Shown piece after piece: positions 51,403 through 61,540 of a stretch of DNA of 64,000 nucleotides. The position numbers and the translations under genes are program-made. The notes below the pieces were generated by a model that worked only from the letters and a program-made list of their open reading frames with translations, had not been told where the DNA came from and searched no databases. Source of the stretch: Nocardioides aromaticivorans (GTDB lineage: Bacteria > Actinomycetota > Actinomycetes > Propionibacteriales > Nocardioidaceae). Position 1 is the first letter of the stretch; each line of letters starts with the position of its first letter. Location: positions 3,286,001-3,350,000 of the forward strand of contig NZ_JACBZM010000001.1 in assembly GCF_013408525.1 (NCBI RefSeq), in the 5' to 3' direction.

Positions 51403-51421
51403 CCCACCCGAACCGACGAGG

Positions 51422-51460
51422 ACGCCGCGGACCGGTCTCGGTCCGCGGCGTTCTCCTCTT
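51422..51460 (+). terminator. rho-independent terminator of thrC/sulfur-carrier operon
   Basis: ACGCCGCGGACCG (51422-51434), loop GTCT, CGGTCCGCGGCGT (51439-51451), then TCTCCTCTTT: a perfect 13-bp stem and a T-rich tail. A short direct repeat of TTTCGTACGAC follows (51459-51480). Confidence 0.92.
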
Positions 51461-51510
51461 TCGTACGACTTTCGTACGACGCCGGGCCGGTCCTGCGGCG
51501 GCCGGTTGGC

Positions 51511-52746
51511 TCAGAGCGTCGCCCGTCGCGCGATCAGGTGCGCCCGCTCGGCGTCGTTGCGGCACAGCGCGATCGCCGCGTCGTAGGCCCGCCGGGCCTC
51601 GTCGATCCGGCCGAGCCGCGCCAGCAGCTCGGCCCGGACCGCGGGCAGCCGGTGGGTCGGCAGCGCCACCTCGGCCAGGGCGGCCAGCCCGGCCTCGGGT
51701 CCGTCCCGCTCGGCGAGCGCCACGGCGCGGTTGAGGCGCACCACCGGCGAGTCCTGCAGGGCCACCAGCTCGTCGTACCTCTCGACGATGCGGTGCCACG
51801 CCGTGTCCTCGGCACGGAACGCGATGGCGTGCTCGGCGGCGATGAGCGCCTGCAGGAGGTACGGCGCCGGCGGGGCCGTCACGAGCGGGCGGAGCAGGTC
51901 GAGGGCCTCCAGCACCTCTGCGTGGTGCCAGCGGGTGCGGTCCTGGTCGGCGAGCAGGACCAGCTCCCCGTCGACCACGCGGGCGCCGCGGCGGGCGTGC
52001 AGCAGCACCATCAGGGCGAGCAGCGCGTCCAGCTCGGACCGGTCGACCTCCGCCGGCAGGACCGAGCGCAGGACCCGGACCAGGCGGATCGCCTCGCCGG
52101 CGAGGCCGGGGCGGTGCACGTCGGTGCCGCTGCCGGGGGCGTAGCCGGCGGTGAAGGCGAGATAGGCGATGTCACCGACGACCCCGACGCGTTCGGCCAG
52201 TCCGGCCGTGTCGGGGAGCGTGAACTCCGCGCCGGCCAGCTTCTTGCGGGCGCGGGTCAGTCGGGCGGCCATCGTCGCCGCGGGCACGAGGAAGAGGCGG
52301 GCGATGTCCTCGGTCGGTACGCCGAGGACCAGGCGCAGGGTGAGCGCCGCCGCGGCCTCGGGCGACAGCCGGGGGTGGGCGCACAGCAGCACCAGCCGGA
52401 GCCGTTCGTCGGTGAGCACCTCGCCTCCGTCCGCCATCACCCGCTGGGCCGCCTCGGCGGCGTACGCGTCGACGACGAGCAGCGGCAGCTTGGTCGCGTG
52501 CACCGACTCCGACCGCAACCGGTCGAGGACCTTGCGCCGAGCGGTCGTCAGCAGCCACGCGGGGGGATTGTCCGGGACGCCGTCGACCGGCCAGTGCCGG
52601 GCCGCAGCCTCGAACGCGTCGGCCAGCCCGTCCTCGGCGAGGTCGAGCCGGCGGAAGCGTGCGACGAGCAGGGCCAGCAGCCGGCCCCACTCGTCGCGGT
52701 GGAGCCGGCCCAGCGCGTCGGCGCTGCTCAACCGCTCGCCGGCCAA
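51511..52746 (-). CDS. ECF sigma factor with long C-terminal TPR-like domain (ECF42 type)
   Basis: A 411-residue RNA polymerase sigma factor. Sigma2 spans ~20-85 (AEDGLADAFEAAARHWPVDG, PAWLLTTARRKVLDRLR), and sigma4 spans ~115-170 (RLSPEAAAALTLRLVLGVPT, RLTRARKKL). A ~230-residue helical C-terminal region follows, containing the LPAVRAELLARLGRIDEARR repeat. This architecture and the neighbouring DGPF protein define the ECF42-type group. The TTG at 52746 is the likely start, 4 bp after the DGPF gene stop. Confidence 0.85.
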   Translation of the reverse strand: MAGERLSSADALGRLHRDEWGRLLALLVARFRRLDLAEDGLADAFEAAARHWPVDGVPDNPPAWLLTTARRKVLDRLRSESVHATKLPLLVVDAYAAEAAQRVMADGGEVLTDERLRLVLLCAHPRLSPEAAAALTLRLVLGVPTEDIARLFLVPAATMAARLTRARKKLAGAEFTLPDTAGLAERVGVVGDIAYLAFTAGYAPGSGTDVHRPGLAGEAIRLVRVLRSVLPAEVDRSELDALLALMVLLHARRGARVVDGELVLLADQDRTRWHHAEVLEALDLLRPLVTAPPAPYLLQALIAAEHAIAFRAEDTAWHRIVERYDELVALQDSPVVRLNRAVALAERDGPEAGLAALAEVALPTHRLPAVRAELLARLGRIDEARRAYDAAIALCRNDAERAHLIARRATL

Positions 52747-52750
52747 ACCG

Positions 52751-53110
52751 TCAGACGGGCTGCTCGACGGCCGGCCGGACGTCGACGGTGGTGTCGCCGT
52801 CGGCCAGTACCGCGCAGATCTCGAGCAGGTCGTCGAGGTCGTCGCTCTGCACGGAGTAGTAGCCGCCGACCTGCTCGACGGCCTCGGCGAACGGGCCGTC
52901 GGTGACGGTGACGTTGCCGTCGCTACCGCGCGCGACGCGCTTGGTCGCGCGGGAGTGGGTCAGCTCGGCGCCGCCGGTCACGGTGTGGCCGCGCTCGGCG
53001 AGCAGCCGCGAGAACTCCTCGTGGCGGGCGAACATCGCGACCCTCTGCTCGTCGGTGGCGTTGTCCCAGACGTTCTCGTCGGCGGTGAGGAGGACGACGT
53101 ACTCGGTCAT
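52751..53110 (-). CDS. YCII-related DGPF protein
   Basis: A 119-residue ferredoxin-like-fold protein of the YCII/DGPF family, with the motif VTDGPFAEAVEQVGGYYSV and LLEICAVLADGDTTVDVRP. DGPF proteins are encoded next to ECF42-type sigma factors and are thought to be their partners or targets. It overlaps nothing but precedes the sigma gene by 4 bp. GGAGACC lies just upstream of the ATG at 53110. Confidence 0.88.
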   Translation of the reverse strand: MTEYVVLLTADENVWDNATDEQRVAMFARHEEFSRLLAERGHTVTGGAELTHSRATKRVARGSDGNVTVTDGPFAEAVEQVGGYYSVQSDDLDDLLEICAVLADGDTTVDVRPAVEQPV

Positions 53111-53196
53111 GGTGGTCTCCATAGGTGTGATGGAAGGGAGTCTTTCACCGCGATGACGCGCGGGGACGCCCCCGATCGACAACCGACGGGAAAAAA

Positions 53197-54783
53197 TCAG
53201 CCCAGCAGTTGCGCGGCCAGGGCCGCGCTCGCCGGGTAGTCCACCTTGCTCACCGGGGTCCGCGGCACCGTGTCGACGAAGAGCACCGCCTTGGGCACCT
53301 TGTAGTTGGAGATCAGCGCGCGGCAGTGGTCGCGGACGTCGTCCTCGTCGAGCTGGACGCCCTCGCGGCGCTGGACGAGGGCGGTGACCTGCTGGCCCCA
53401 GCGCTCGTGCGGGGTCCCGACCACGACGGCGTCGAAGATGTCCTCGTGGCGCAGCAGGACCGCCTCGACCTCCTCGGGGTGCACCTTCTCGCCGCCGGTG
53501 TTGATGCAGACCGAGCCGCGGCCGAGCACGGTCACGGAGCCGTCCTCCTCGCGGCGCGCGAAGTCGCCGGGGATCACCCACCGGACGCCGTCGACCTCCT
53601 TGAAGGTGGCGGCGGTCTTGACCGGGTCCTTGTAGTAGCCGAGCGGGACCGGGCCGGTGCGCGCGAGCATGCCGTCGACGCCCGGCGGGCACGGCTTCAT
53701 CTCGGGGTCGAACACCTCGACCTGGTCGTTGACCGTGAAGCGCGGCGCCGCCGAGCCGCCCTCGGAGCCGTCGTCGACCCGGGAGCCGGCGGCGCCGGAC
53801 TCCGAGGAGCCGTAGGAGTCGAGGATGAACCGGCCGGGCAGCGCGCGACGGATCTCCTCGCGCACCCCGTCGGACAGGGGAGCGGCGCCGTTGGAGACCG
53901 CGGCCAGGCTGGAGAGGTCCCAGCGGTCCGGCTCGGCGAGGATCGCCTCGGCGACCGGGCGGCCCATCGCGTCGCCGAGGAAGGTCAGCGAGACCACCTT
54001 CGCCTTCTCGACGAGGTCGAGGATGCCGGTCGCGCTGAAGTTGGGCTCCGTGTAGAGCGCGATCGTCTGGCCCGCCACGTGGCCGTTGCCGAGGATCCAC
54101 TGGCTGCCGCCGTGCATCATCGGGCCGCAGGCGAGCAGGACCATCGGGTTCTCGACCGCGACCGCCTCCTCGACCAGCTGCTCGACCGAGTCGAGCGGAG
54201 CGCCGTACCGGGCCGCGTTGAGCGCCGCCCGGATCAGGTCCTCGATGCGCCACACCACGCCCTTGGGGTTGCCCGTGGTGCCGCCGGTGTAGAGGACGTA
54301 GTGGTCGTCGGCGCAGCGGCCGTTGACCGGGCGCTCCGGCGAGGCGGCGGCGAGCGCGGCGTCGTACCCCTCGCCGAGGACGACCATCTCGCGCAGGGTG
54401 GGCGTGTCGAGGGCCGTGACCGCGTCGACGTACTCGGGCGCGATGATCGCGGCGACGCAGTCGGCGTTGTCGTAGAGGTACGCGAGCTCGTCGTGGAGGT
54501 ACTTGTAGTTGATGTTGATCGGCACGGCGCGTGCCTTGAGGCACCCGTAGAGCGCGTCGACCCACTCGATCCGGTTGGTGGCGTGGACCGCGACGTGCTC
54601 ACCGGGCCGGATGCCGAGTCCGGTCAGGTGGTTGGCCAGGCGGGTGGCCCGGTCGTCGATCTCGGCGAAGGTCCAGGCCCGCTCCATCGTGAAGACGGCG
54701 ACCCGGTCGGGGACGGCGTCGGCCATCGCCTCGAGGATGTCGGCGAGGTTGATCGGGCGCGGGGCGGCTGTGGCGGCGGTCAC
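53197..54783 (-). CDS. acyl-CoA synthetase (FadD-like AMP-forming ligase)
   Basis: A 528-residue ANL-superfamily enzyme activating a carboxylic acid to acyl-CoA. Signatures are YTGGTTGNPKGVV (P-loop, motif A3), LDSYGSSESG (A5), GDFARREEDGSVTVLGR (A7/A8), GGEKVHPEEVEAVL, and the acyl-AMP Lys region VPRTPVSKVDYPA. It resembles mycobacterial FadD17/FadD19-type sterol side-chain ligases in outline, consistent with the KstR-like site upstream, but the substrate is not settled. The start is the GTG at 54783. Confidence 0.87.
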   Translation of the reverse strand: MTAATAAPRPINLADILEAMADAVPDRVAVFTMERAWTFAEIDDRATRLANHLTGLGIRPGEHVAVHATNRIEWVDALYGCLKARAVPININYKYLHDELAYLYDNADCVAAIIAPEYVDAVTALDTPTLREMVVLGEGYDAALAAASPERPVNGRCADDHYVLYTGGTTGNPKGVVWRIEDLIRAALNAARYGAPLDSVEQLVEEAVAVENPMVLLACGPMMHGGSQWILGNGHVAGQTIALYTEPNFSATGILDLVEKAKVVSLTFLGDAMGRPVAEAILAEPDRWDLSSLAAVSNGAAPLSDGVREEIRRALPGRFILDSYGSSESGAAGSRVDDGSEGGSAAPRFTVNDQVEVFDPEMKPCPPGVDGMLARTGPVPLGYYKDPVKTAATFKEVDGVRWVIPGDFARREEDGSVTVLGRGSVCINTGGEKVHPEEVEAVLLRHEDIFDAVVVGTPHERWGQQVTALVQRREGVQLDEDDVRDHCRALISNYKVPKAVLFVDTVPRTPVSKVDYPASAALAAQLLG

Positions 54784-54802
54784 AGCTGACAGCCTGCCAA
54801 AC

Positions 54803-54816
54803 TAGAACAAGTTCTC
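54803..54816. promoter_or_regulatory. KstR-like palindrome between acyl-CoA synthetase and OsmC genes
   Basis: TAGAACAAGTTCTC: AGAAC and GTTCT are perfect 5-bp arms around AA, matching TNNAACNNGTTNNA except at the last base. It is 20 bp upstream of the acyl-CoA synthetase start and 28 bp before the OsmC gene start, so it can control both. Confidence 0.55.
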
Positions 54817-54843
54817 GCTAGCGTTCTCGGACAGAATGGGACC

Positions 54844-55314
54844 ATGGCCTCGCACCACTACGCCCTCGACCTGACCTGGCAGGGCAACCGCGGCACGGGC
54901 ACCTCCGGCTACCGCGACTACGGACGTGACGTCCTGCTCCGGGCGGCCGGGAAGCCCGACCTCGCAGGGTCCGCCGACCCGACCTTCCGCGGCGACGCCA
55001 CCCGCTGGAACCCCGAGGAGCTGCTGCTCGCCGCGCTCGCCCAGTGCCACCTGCTGTCCTACCTCCACTCGGCCGTCAACCACGGCGTCGTCGTGACGTC
55101 GTACGACGACAGCCCGGTCGGCACGATGGCCCAGGTCGGCCAGGGTGGCCACTTCACCGAGGTCGTGCTCCGGCCGCGGGTCACCGTCGCCGACGTCGCC
55201 ATGGTCGCGACCGCGCGGGAGATCCACGGCGAGGCGAGCACGAACTGCTTCATCGCGGCGTCGGTGAACTTCCCCGTCCGGCACGAGCCGGTGATCGAGG
55301 TCGCGCCGGCCTGA
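54844..55314 (+). CDS. OsmC/Ohr-family peroxidase
   Basis: A 156-residue OsmC-family thiol peroxidase. The two catalytic Cys are in LLLAALAQCHLLSYLH and ASTNCFIAASVNFPV. It reduces organic hydroperoxides. CAGAAT (54832-54837) ends 6 nt before the ATG: a leaderless promoter, next to the shared KstR-like site. It is divergent from the acyl-CoA synthetase gene. Confidence 0.9.
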   Translation: MASHHYALDLTWQGNRGTGTSGYRDYGRDVLLRAAGKPDLAGSADPTFRGDATRWNPEELLLAALAQCHLLSYLHSAVNHGVVVTSYDDSPVGTMAQVGQGGHFTEVVLRPRVTVADVAMVATAREIHGEASTNCFIAASVNFPVRHEPVIEVAPA

Positions 55315-55372
55315 CATCCCCGGGCCACCGGGCCGCCACGATCCGTTCAGGACGGTCTGGTTCAAAGCGTCC

Positions 55373-56200
55373 ATGAGTCGTACCCGCAAGGCCCTCGTCG
55401 GCGCCGGTGTCGCGCTCGCCGGCATCGGGGTCACCACCGGCGGCGGTCGGGAGCTGCTGCGCCGCCAGGCCGCGATCGCCCGGGCCCGGATCGGCAAGCC
55501 GCTCGGCGAGCAGGCGTTGCCCGCGGACAAGACGTGGAAGCGGAAGTCCTACGCCGGCGCGCCCCTCGAGCTGCTCGTCCTCGGTGACTCGATCGCCGCC
55601 GGGCTGGGCGCCGAGCGGCCGAAGGACACCCTCGGGGCGCGGATCGCCCGGGGCCTGGCGCGGGAGCTGCACCGACCGGTGCGGCTGCGGACCGCAGCGG
55701 TCGTGGGCTCGGAGACCTCGGCCCTCGCCGGCCAGCTCGACGGCCTGCCGGACGGCTACCTGGCCGACGTGGCCGTCATCGTGGTCGGCGGCAACGACGT
55801 CACCCACCGCGTCCCCGTCGCCACCTCGGCCGCCCAGCTGGAGGAGGCCGTCGTACGGCTGCGGGCGCAGGGCACGGAGGTCGTCGTCGGCACCTGTCCC
55901 GACCTGGGGGCGCTGCGCCCCGTCCCGCAGCCGCTGCGCTCACTGGGCTCGCGGATGTCGCGCCAGCTCGCCACGGCGCAGGCGGAGGTCGCCGTCCGCA
56001 ACGGCGCGCACGCCGTGTCGCTGGCCCGGGTGGTGGGCCCGTTCTTCATCACCAACCCGGACGAGATGTTCAGCCTCGACCGCTTCCACCCCAGCGCGCT
56101 GGGCTACAAGCGGACGGCGAAGGCGCTCGTCCCGTCGGTCCTGCTGGCGCTCGGCCACGCCGTCGACCTGCCCTTCGGGCACCACCCACCCCGCTCGTAG
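55373..56200 (+). CDS. SGNH/GDSL-family hydrolase
   Basis: A 275-residue GDSL-type esterase. Block I is LLVLGDSIAAGLGAERP (Ser), the Asn is in VVGGNDVTHRV, and block V is FSLDRFHPSALGY (Asp-x-x-His). An N-terminal hydrophobic stretch (ALVGAGVALAGIGVTTGGG) is a likely signal or anchor, so it may act outside the membrane on an acylated wall or lipid component. An ATP-grasp gene follows after 10 bp with its own promoter. Confidence 0.87.
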   Translation: MSRTRKALVGAGVALAGIGVTTGGGRELLRRQAAIARARIGKPLGEQALPADKTWKRKSYAGAPLELLVLGDSIAAGLGAERPKDTLGARIARGLARELHRPVRLRTAAVVGSETSALAGQLDGLPDGYLADVAVIVVGGNDVTHRVPVATSAAQLEEAVVRLRAQGTEVVVGTCPDLGALRPVPQPLRSLGSRMSRQLATAQAEVAVRNGAHAVSLARVVGPFFITNPDEMFSLDRFHPSALGYKRTAKALVPSVLLALGHAVDLPFGHHPPRS

Positions 56201-56210
56201 CCTCGGTCCC

Positions 56211-57068
56211 GTGACCACCGTGCTGCTCGCGACCTTCGACCTGATGCCCGAGGGCGAGCCCGGTGGCGAGCTGCTGCTGGCCGCCCTGGCGGAGCGCGGG
56301 ATCGAGGCCCGCTGGGTGCGCTGGGACGACCCAGACGTCGCCTGGGCCGAGGCCGACCTGGTCGCGGTCCGCTCGACGTGGGACTACCACCGCCGCCTCG
56401 CCGCCTTCCTCGCGTGGGCGGAGCGGGTGGAGGCGGTGACACCGCTGCTGAACGGTGCGGAGGCCTTCGCCTGGAACGCCGACAAGGCCTACCTGACGGA
56501 GATCGCGGACGTCGTACCCACGGTGCCGACGGCGCTGCTCGACGACACCGACCTCGCGGGTGGGCTGGCGCGGGCGTTGGAGCGGTGGGGGCGCGTCGTC
56601 ATCAAGCCACGTACCGGCGCCGGTGGCGTCGGCGTGGTCGTCGCCGAGAGCGTGGACGACGGCCGGCTCGAGGGCCTGGTCGCGGGTCCGTGGATCGTGC
56701 AGCCGGTCGTCGAGTCGGTGCGGACGACGGGGGAGTCGTCGGTCTACGTCCTCGACCGCGCGCCCGTCGCGCAGGTCGACAAGGTCGCGGCGGCCGGGGA
56801 GCTGCGCGTGCACGAGCTGTACGGCGGCAGCAGCCGCCCGGTCGCCCTCGACCCGGGCCGCGCGCGGGTCGCGGCGGACGCCGTGCGGGCGGTGGAGGCC
56901 CGCACGGGGGCCGAGCTCGCCTACGCGCGCGTCGACCTGATGGCCTGGCAGGACCAGTGGGTCGTGAGCGAGCTGGAGCTGATCGAGCCGGGCCTCTACC
57001 TCGACGTGGACCCGGCGAACGCGGGACGGTTCGCCGAGATGGTCCGCGCCCGGCTGAATCCGGCCTGA
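56211..57068 (+). CDS. ATP-grasp-domain protein
   Basis: A 285-residue ATP-grasp ligase-like protein: RSTWDYHRRLAAFLAWAERV, LERWGRVVIKPRTGAGGVGVVV (nucleotide loop), PVVESVRTTGESSVYVLD, and WVVSELELIEPGLYLDVDP (metal-binding Glu/Asp). The general outline resembles glutathione-synthetase/DcsG-like ligases that join amino acids or peptides. The substrate is unknown. Leaderless promoter: TAGCCT (56198-56203) 7 nt before the GTG. It is an orphan without obvious pathway partners. Confidence 0.82.
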   Translation: MTTVLLATFDLMPEGEPGGELLLAALAERGIEARWVRWDDPDVAWAEADLVAVRSTWDYHRRLAAFLAWAERVEAVTPLLNGAEAFAWNADKAYLTEIADVVPTVPTALLDDTDLAGGLARALERWGRVVIKPRTGAGGVGVVVAESVDDGRLEGLVAGPWIVQPVVESVRTTGESSVYVLDRAPVAQVDKVAAAGELRVHELYGGSSRPVALDPGRARVAADAVRAVEARTGAELAYARVDLMAWQDQWVVSELELIEPGLYLDVDPANAGRFAEMVRARLNPA

Positions 57069-57083
57069 GAAGAGCCCCTTCTC

Positions 57084-58802
<1,719 letters not shown>

Positions 58803-58857
58803 GCGAAGCGAACGAGCTTCGACTCGGCTGAGTCCGGTCGCTCCCTGAGCACCACCA

Positions 58858-58892
58858 GCAAGGCCCCTGCTCCGGCAGGGGCCTTGCGCCAT
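58858..58892 (+). terminator. groEL terminator
   Basis: GCAAGGCCCCTGC (58858-58870), loop TCCG, GCAGGGGCCTTGC (58875-58887), a perfect 13-bp stem followed by GCCATTTCT. Confidence 0.9.
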
Positions 58893-58913
58893 TTCTGTGG
58901 CAGGGTCGATCCC

Positions 58914-59513
58914 GTGAGTGTCACCGGGCTCCTGCTCGCCGCCGGCGCCGGCTCCCGGATGGGGATGCCGAAGGCACTGGTCCGCGACGACGCGGGCCGG
59001 CCGTGGCTGACCCGAGCCGTGACCGTGCTGCTCGAGGGCGGCTGCGACGAGGTCACGGTCGTGCTCGGCGCATCCGCCGACGAGGCGGAGTGGGTGCTCG
59101 CCGACGGGCTGGGCGACCTGACCCGGGTCCATGCCGTGCGGGCACTGGCCTGGCAGGCCGGCATGGGCGCGTCCCTGCGCACCGGCCTCCGGGAGCTGGC
59201 CGGCACCGGCCACGACGCCGCACTGGTCCACCTCGTCGACCTGCCCGACGTCACCGCCGCGGTGGTCGCTCGGGTGCTCGGGCAGGCGGACACCGGTCCG
59301 TCGGCGCTCGCGCGGGCGTCGTACGACGGCACGCCGGGGCACCCCGTGCTGCTCGGGCGCGAGCACTGGGCGCCGGTCGGCGACGCGGCGTCGGGGGACC
59401 GGGGTGCGCGCCTGTACCTCTCGGTCAACGACCCGCAGCTCGTCGAGTGCGGCGACCTGGCGTCGGGAGTCGACGTCGACGAGCCAACCTCGGACCAACG
59501 ACCCGCTCAATAG
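58914..59513 (+). CDS. MobA-like nucleotidyltransferase (molybdopterin cytidylyl/guanylyltransferase type)
   Basis: A 199-residue NTP-transferase of the MobA/MocA family. The signature is GLLLAAGAGSRMGMPKALV at the N-terminus, with VHLVDLPDVTAAVVARVL (metal-binding Asp) and GTPGHPVLLGREHW. It probably adds a nucleotide to molybdopterin for a CO-dehydrogenase/xanthine-dehydrogenase-class enzyme, as suggested by the MoxR/CoxE/CoxF genes after it. The GTG at 58914 lies 7 nt after CAGGGT, a leaderless promoter. No oxidase subunits are encoded in the window. Confidence 0.85.
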   Translation: MSVTGLLLAAGAGSRMGMPKALVRDDAGRPWLTRAVTVLLEGGCDEVTVVLGASADEAEWVLADGLGDLTRVHAVRALAWQAGMGASLRTGLRELAGTGHDAALVHLVDLPDVTAAVVARVLGQADTGPSALARASYDGTPGHPVLLGREHWAPVGDAASGDRGARLYLSVNDPQLVECGDLASGVDVDEPTSDQRPAQ

Positions 59514-59522
59514 CCTCGCCCC

Positions 59523-60413
59523 ATGGACGCCCGTGTCGCCGAGCTGGCGCGCCGTTTGGGGGAGACCGGCTACCTCTGCGACGACGACCTGGCGACCGTC
59601 CTGTTCCTGTCCCTGGAGATGGGGCGTCCGCTGCTGCTCGAGGGAGAGCCGGGCACCGGCAAGACCGCGCTGGCGGAGGCGATCGCCGAGGCGCTCGAGC
59701 GGCCGCTGATCCGGCTGCAGTGCTACGAGGGCATCGACGCGACCCAGGCGCTCTACGACTGGGACTTCCCGCGCCAGATCCTGCACCTGCGCGCCCTCGA
59801 GGCGGTCTCCGGAGGCGCGTCGGCCGGTGGACGCGGTGACGTGGAGGAGGCCGAGAAGAGCCTGTACGACGAGCGCTTCCTCCTCGCCCGCCCGGTGCTG
59901 GCCGCGCTGCAGCAGAGCCCCGCGGTGCTGCTGGTCGACGAGGTCGACCGCGCCGACGACGAGTTCGAGGCGTTCCTGCTGGAGGTGCTGTCGACGTACC
60001 AGGTCACGATCCCCGAGCTCGGGACGGTGCAGGCCGCGACCCCGCCGACCGTCGTGCTCACCTCCAACCGCACCCGCGAGCTGCACGACGCCCTCAAGCG
60101 CCGCTGCCTCTACCACTGGATCGACCACCCGGGGCTGGACCGCGAGGTGGCGATCGTCCGCTCGCGCGCCCCCGAGGTGAGCGCCGAGCTGGCCCGGCAG
60201 GTGGTCCAGGTCGTGCAGCAGCTGCGCCAGGGCTCCGACCTGCTCAAGCCGCCCGGTGTCGCCGAGACGCTCGACTGGGGCCGCGCGCTGCAGCACCTCG
60301 GCACCGTCGAGCTCGACGTCGAGACGGCCGCCCTGACGCTCGGCGCCCTGGTGAAGTACCGCGACGACGCCGAGCGGGTGCGCGCCGCCCTCGACCGGAT
60401 GCTGGCCCGATGA
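59523..60413 (+). CDS. MoxR-family AAA+ ATPase (CoxD-like)
   Basis: A 296-residue MoxR AAA+ ATPase with Walker A LLLEGEPGTGKTALAEAI, Walker B AVLLVDEVDRADDEFEAFLL, sensor 1 VVLTSNRTRELHDALKRRCL and sensor 2-like DHPGLDREVAIVR. It is expected to work with the VWA protein as a MoxR/CoxE pair that inserts or activates a metal centre. Leaderless promoter TAGCCT (59511-59516), 6 nt gap. ATGA overlap with coxE. Confidence 0.9.
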   Translation: MDARVAELARRLGETGYLCDDDLATVLFLSLEMGRPLLLEGEPGTGKTALAEAIAEALERPLIRLQCYEGIDATQALYDWDFPRQILHLRALEAVSGGASAGGRGDVEEAEKSLYDERFLLARPVLAALQQSPAVLLVDEVDRADDEFEAFLLEVLSTYQVTIPELGTVQAATPPTVVLTSNRTRELHDALKRRCLYHWIDHPGLDREVAIVRSRAPEVSAELARQVVQVVQQLRQGSDLLKPPGVAETLDWGRALQHLGTVELDVETAALTLGALVKYRDDAERVRAALDRMLAR

Positions 60414-61540
60414 GCACGCCGCTGCTGGTCCGCGACGCCGACGAGGTCCTGCTCGGCTTCACGACCGCGCTGCGCGCCGCCGGCGTCGCGGTCACCCAGG
60501 ACCGCACCCGCACCTATCTCGACGCGGTCGCCCTCGTCGGGATCGCCGACCGCGACGCCACCCGGACCGCCGGCCGGGCGACGCTCTGCGCCACGCCGGA
60601 GGACGTCGAGCGGCACGACCGCGTCTTCGACGAGTGGTTCGGCCGCGACAACACCGCGCCCACGCTGCGACCCCGCGGCGCCCAGCCGCGGACCGGGGTG
60701 GGCCTGCTCCCCGACGACCAGGGCGACGGCGCGGGTGCCGACCCCGACGACGACCCGGTGCGTGCGGCGGCCAGCGCCGCCGAGGTGCTGCGGCACCGTG
60801 ACGTCGCGACGCTCGACGCCACCGAGCGGGCCCTGCTCGCGGGGATGTTCGCCTCGCTGCGGGTGCGGTTGCCGCGACGCGCCACTGCTCGTCGTACACC
60901 TCGCCGGAGGGGTGACGTCGACGCCTCCCGCACCCTGCGCGCCAGCCTGCGCCGGATGGGGGAGCCGGACCGGATCCGCTACCGGCGCCGGGCGACGCGC
61001 AACCGCCGCGTCGTGCTGCTGGTCGACGTGTCCGGGTCGATGAGCGGGTACGCCGACGCGCTGCTCCGCCTCGCCCACCGCATCAGTGCCGCCTCCGGGT
61101 CGGCGGCCGGCGAGGTCGAGGTCTTCACCCTCGGCACCCGGCTGACCCGGATCACCCGCCCGCTGCGGCTGCGGGACCCGGACCGCGCGCTCGCGGCCGC
61201 CGGGGAGGTCGTCCCCGACTGGTCGGGCGGCACGCGTCTCGGGGAGACGCTCCAGGCATTCCTCGACCGCCACGGGCAACGGGGAATGGCGCGCGGTGCG
61301 GCCGTGGTGGTCTTCAGCGACGGCTGGGAACGTGGGGAGCCACGGCTGCTCGGTGAGCAGGTCGCCCGGCTGCACCGTCTCGCGCACACCGTCGTGTGGG
61401 TCAACCCGCACCGGGGGAAGGACGGCTACGCGCCCGTGCAGCAGGGGATCGTCGCCGTCCTGCCGCACGTCGACCACTTCCTCGCCGGCCACTCGCTGGC
61501 GACCTTCGCCGAGCTCACGGAGGTGCTCGCCGATGCGTGA
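60410..61540 (+). CDS. VWA-domain protein CoxE-like
   Basis: A 376-residue protein with a C-terminal von Willebrand A domain. The metal-ion-dependent adhesion site is VVLLVDVSGSMSGYADAL, followed by WSGGTRLGETLQAFL and VVVFSDGWERGEP. The N-terminal half has an Asp-rich linker (GDGAGADPDDDP) and an Arg-rich segment. In the cox pathway CoxE pairs with CoxD to build the [CuSMoO2] active site. It overlaps moxR by ATGA and the XdhC gene by 8 bp. Confidence 0.89.
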   Translation: MSTPLLVRDADEVLLGFTTALRAAGVAVTQDRTRTYLDAVALVGIADRDATRTAGRATLCATPEDVERHDRVFDEWFGRDNTAPTLRPRGAQPRTGVGLLPDDQGDGAGADPDDDPVRAAASAAEVLRHRDVATLDATERALLAGMFASLRVRLPRRATARRTPRRRGDVDASRTLRASLRRMGEPDRIRYRRRATRNRRVVLLVDVSGSMSGYADALLRLAHRISAASGSAAGEVEVFTLGTRLTRITRPLRLRDPDRALAAAGEVVPDWSGGTRLGETLQAFLDRHGQRGMARGAAVVVFSDGWERGEPRLLGEQVARLHRLAHTVVWVNPHRGKDGYAPVQQGIVAVLPHVDHFLAGHSLATFAELTEVLADA

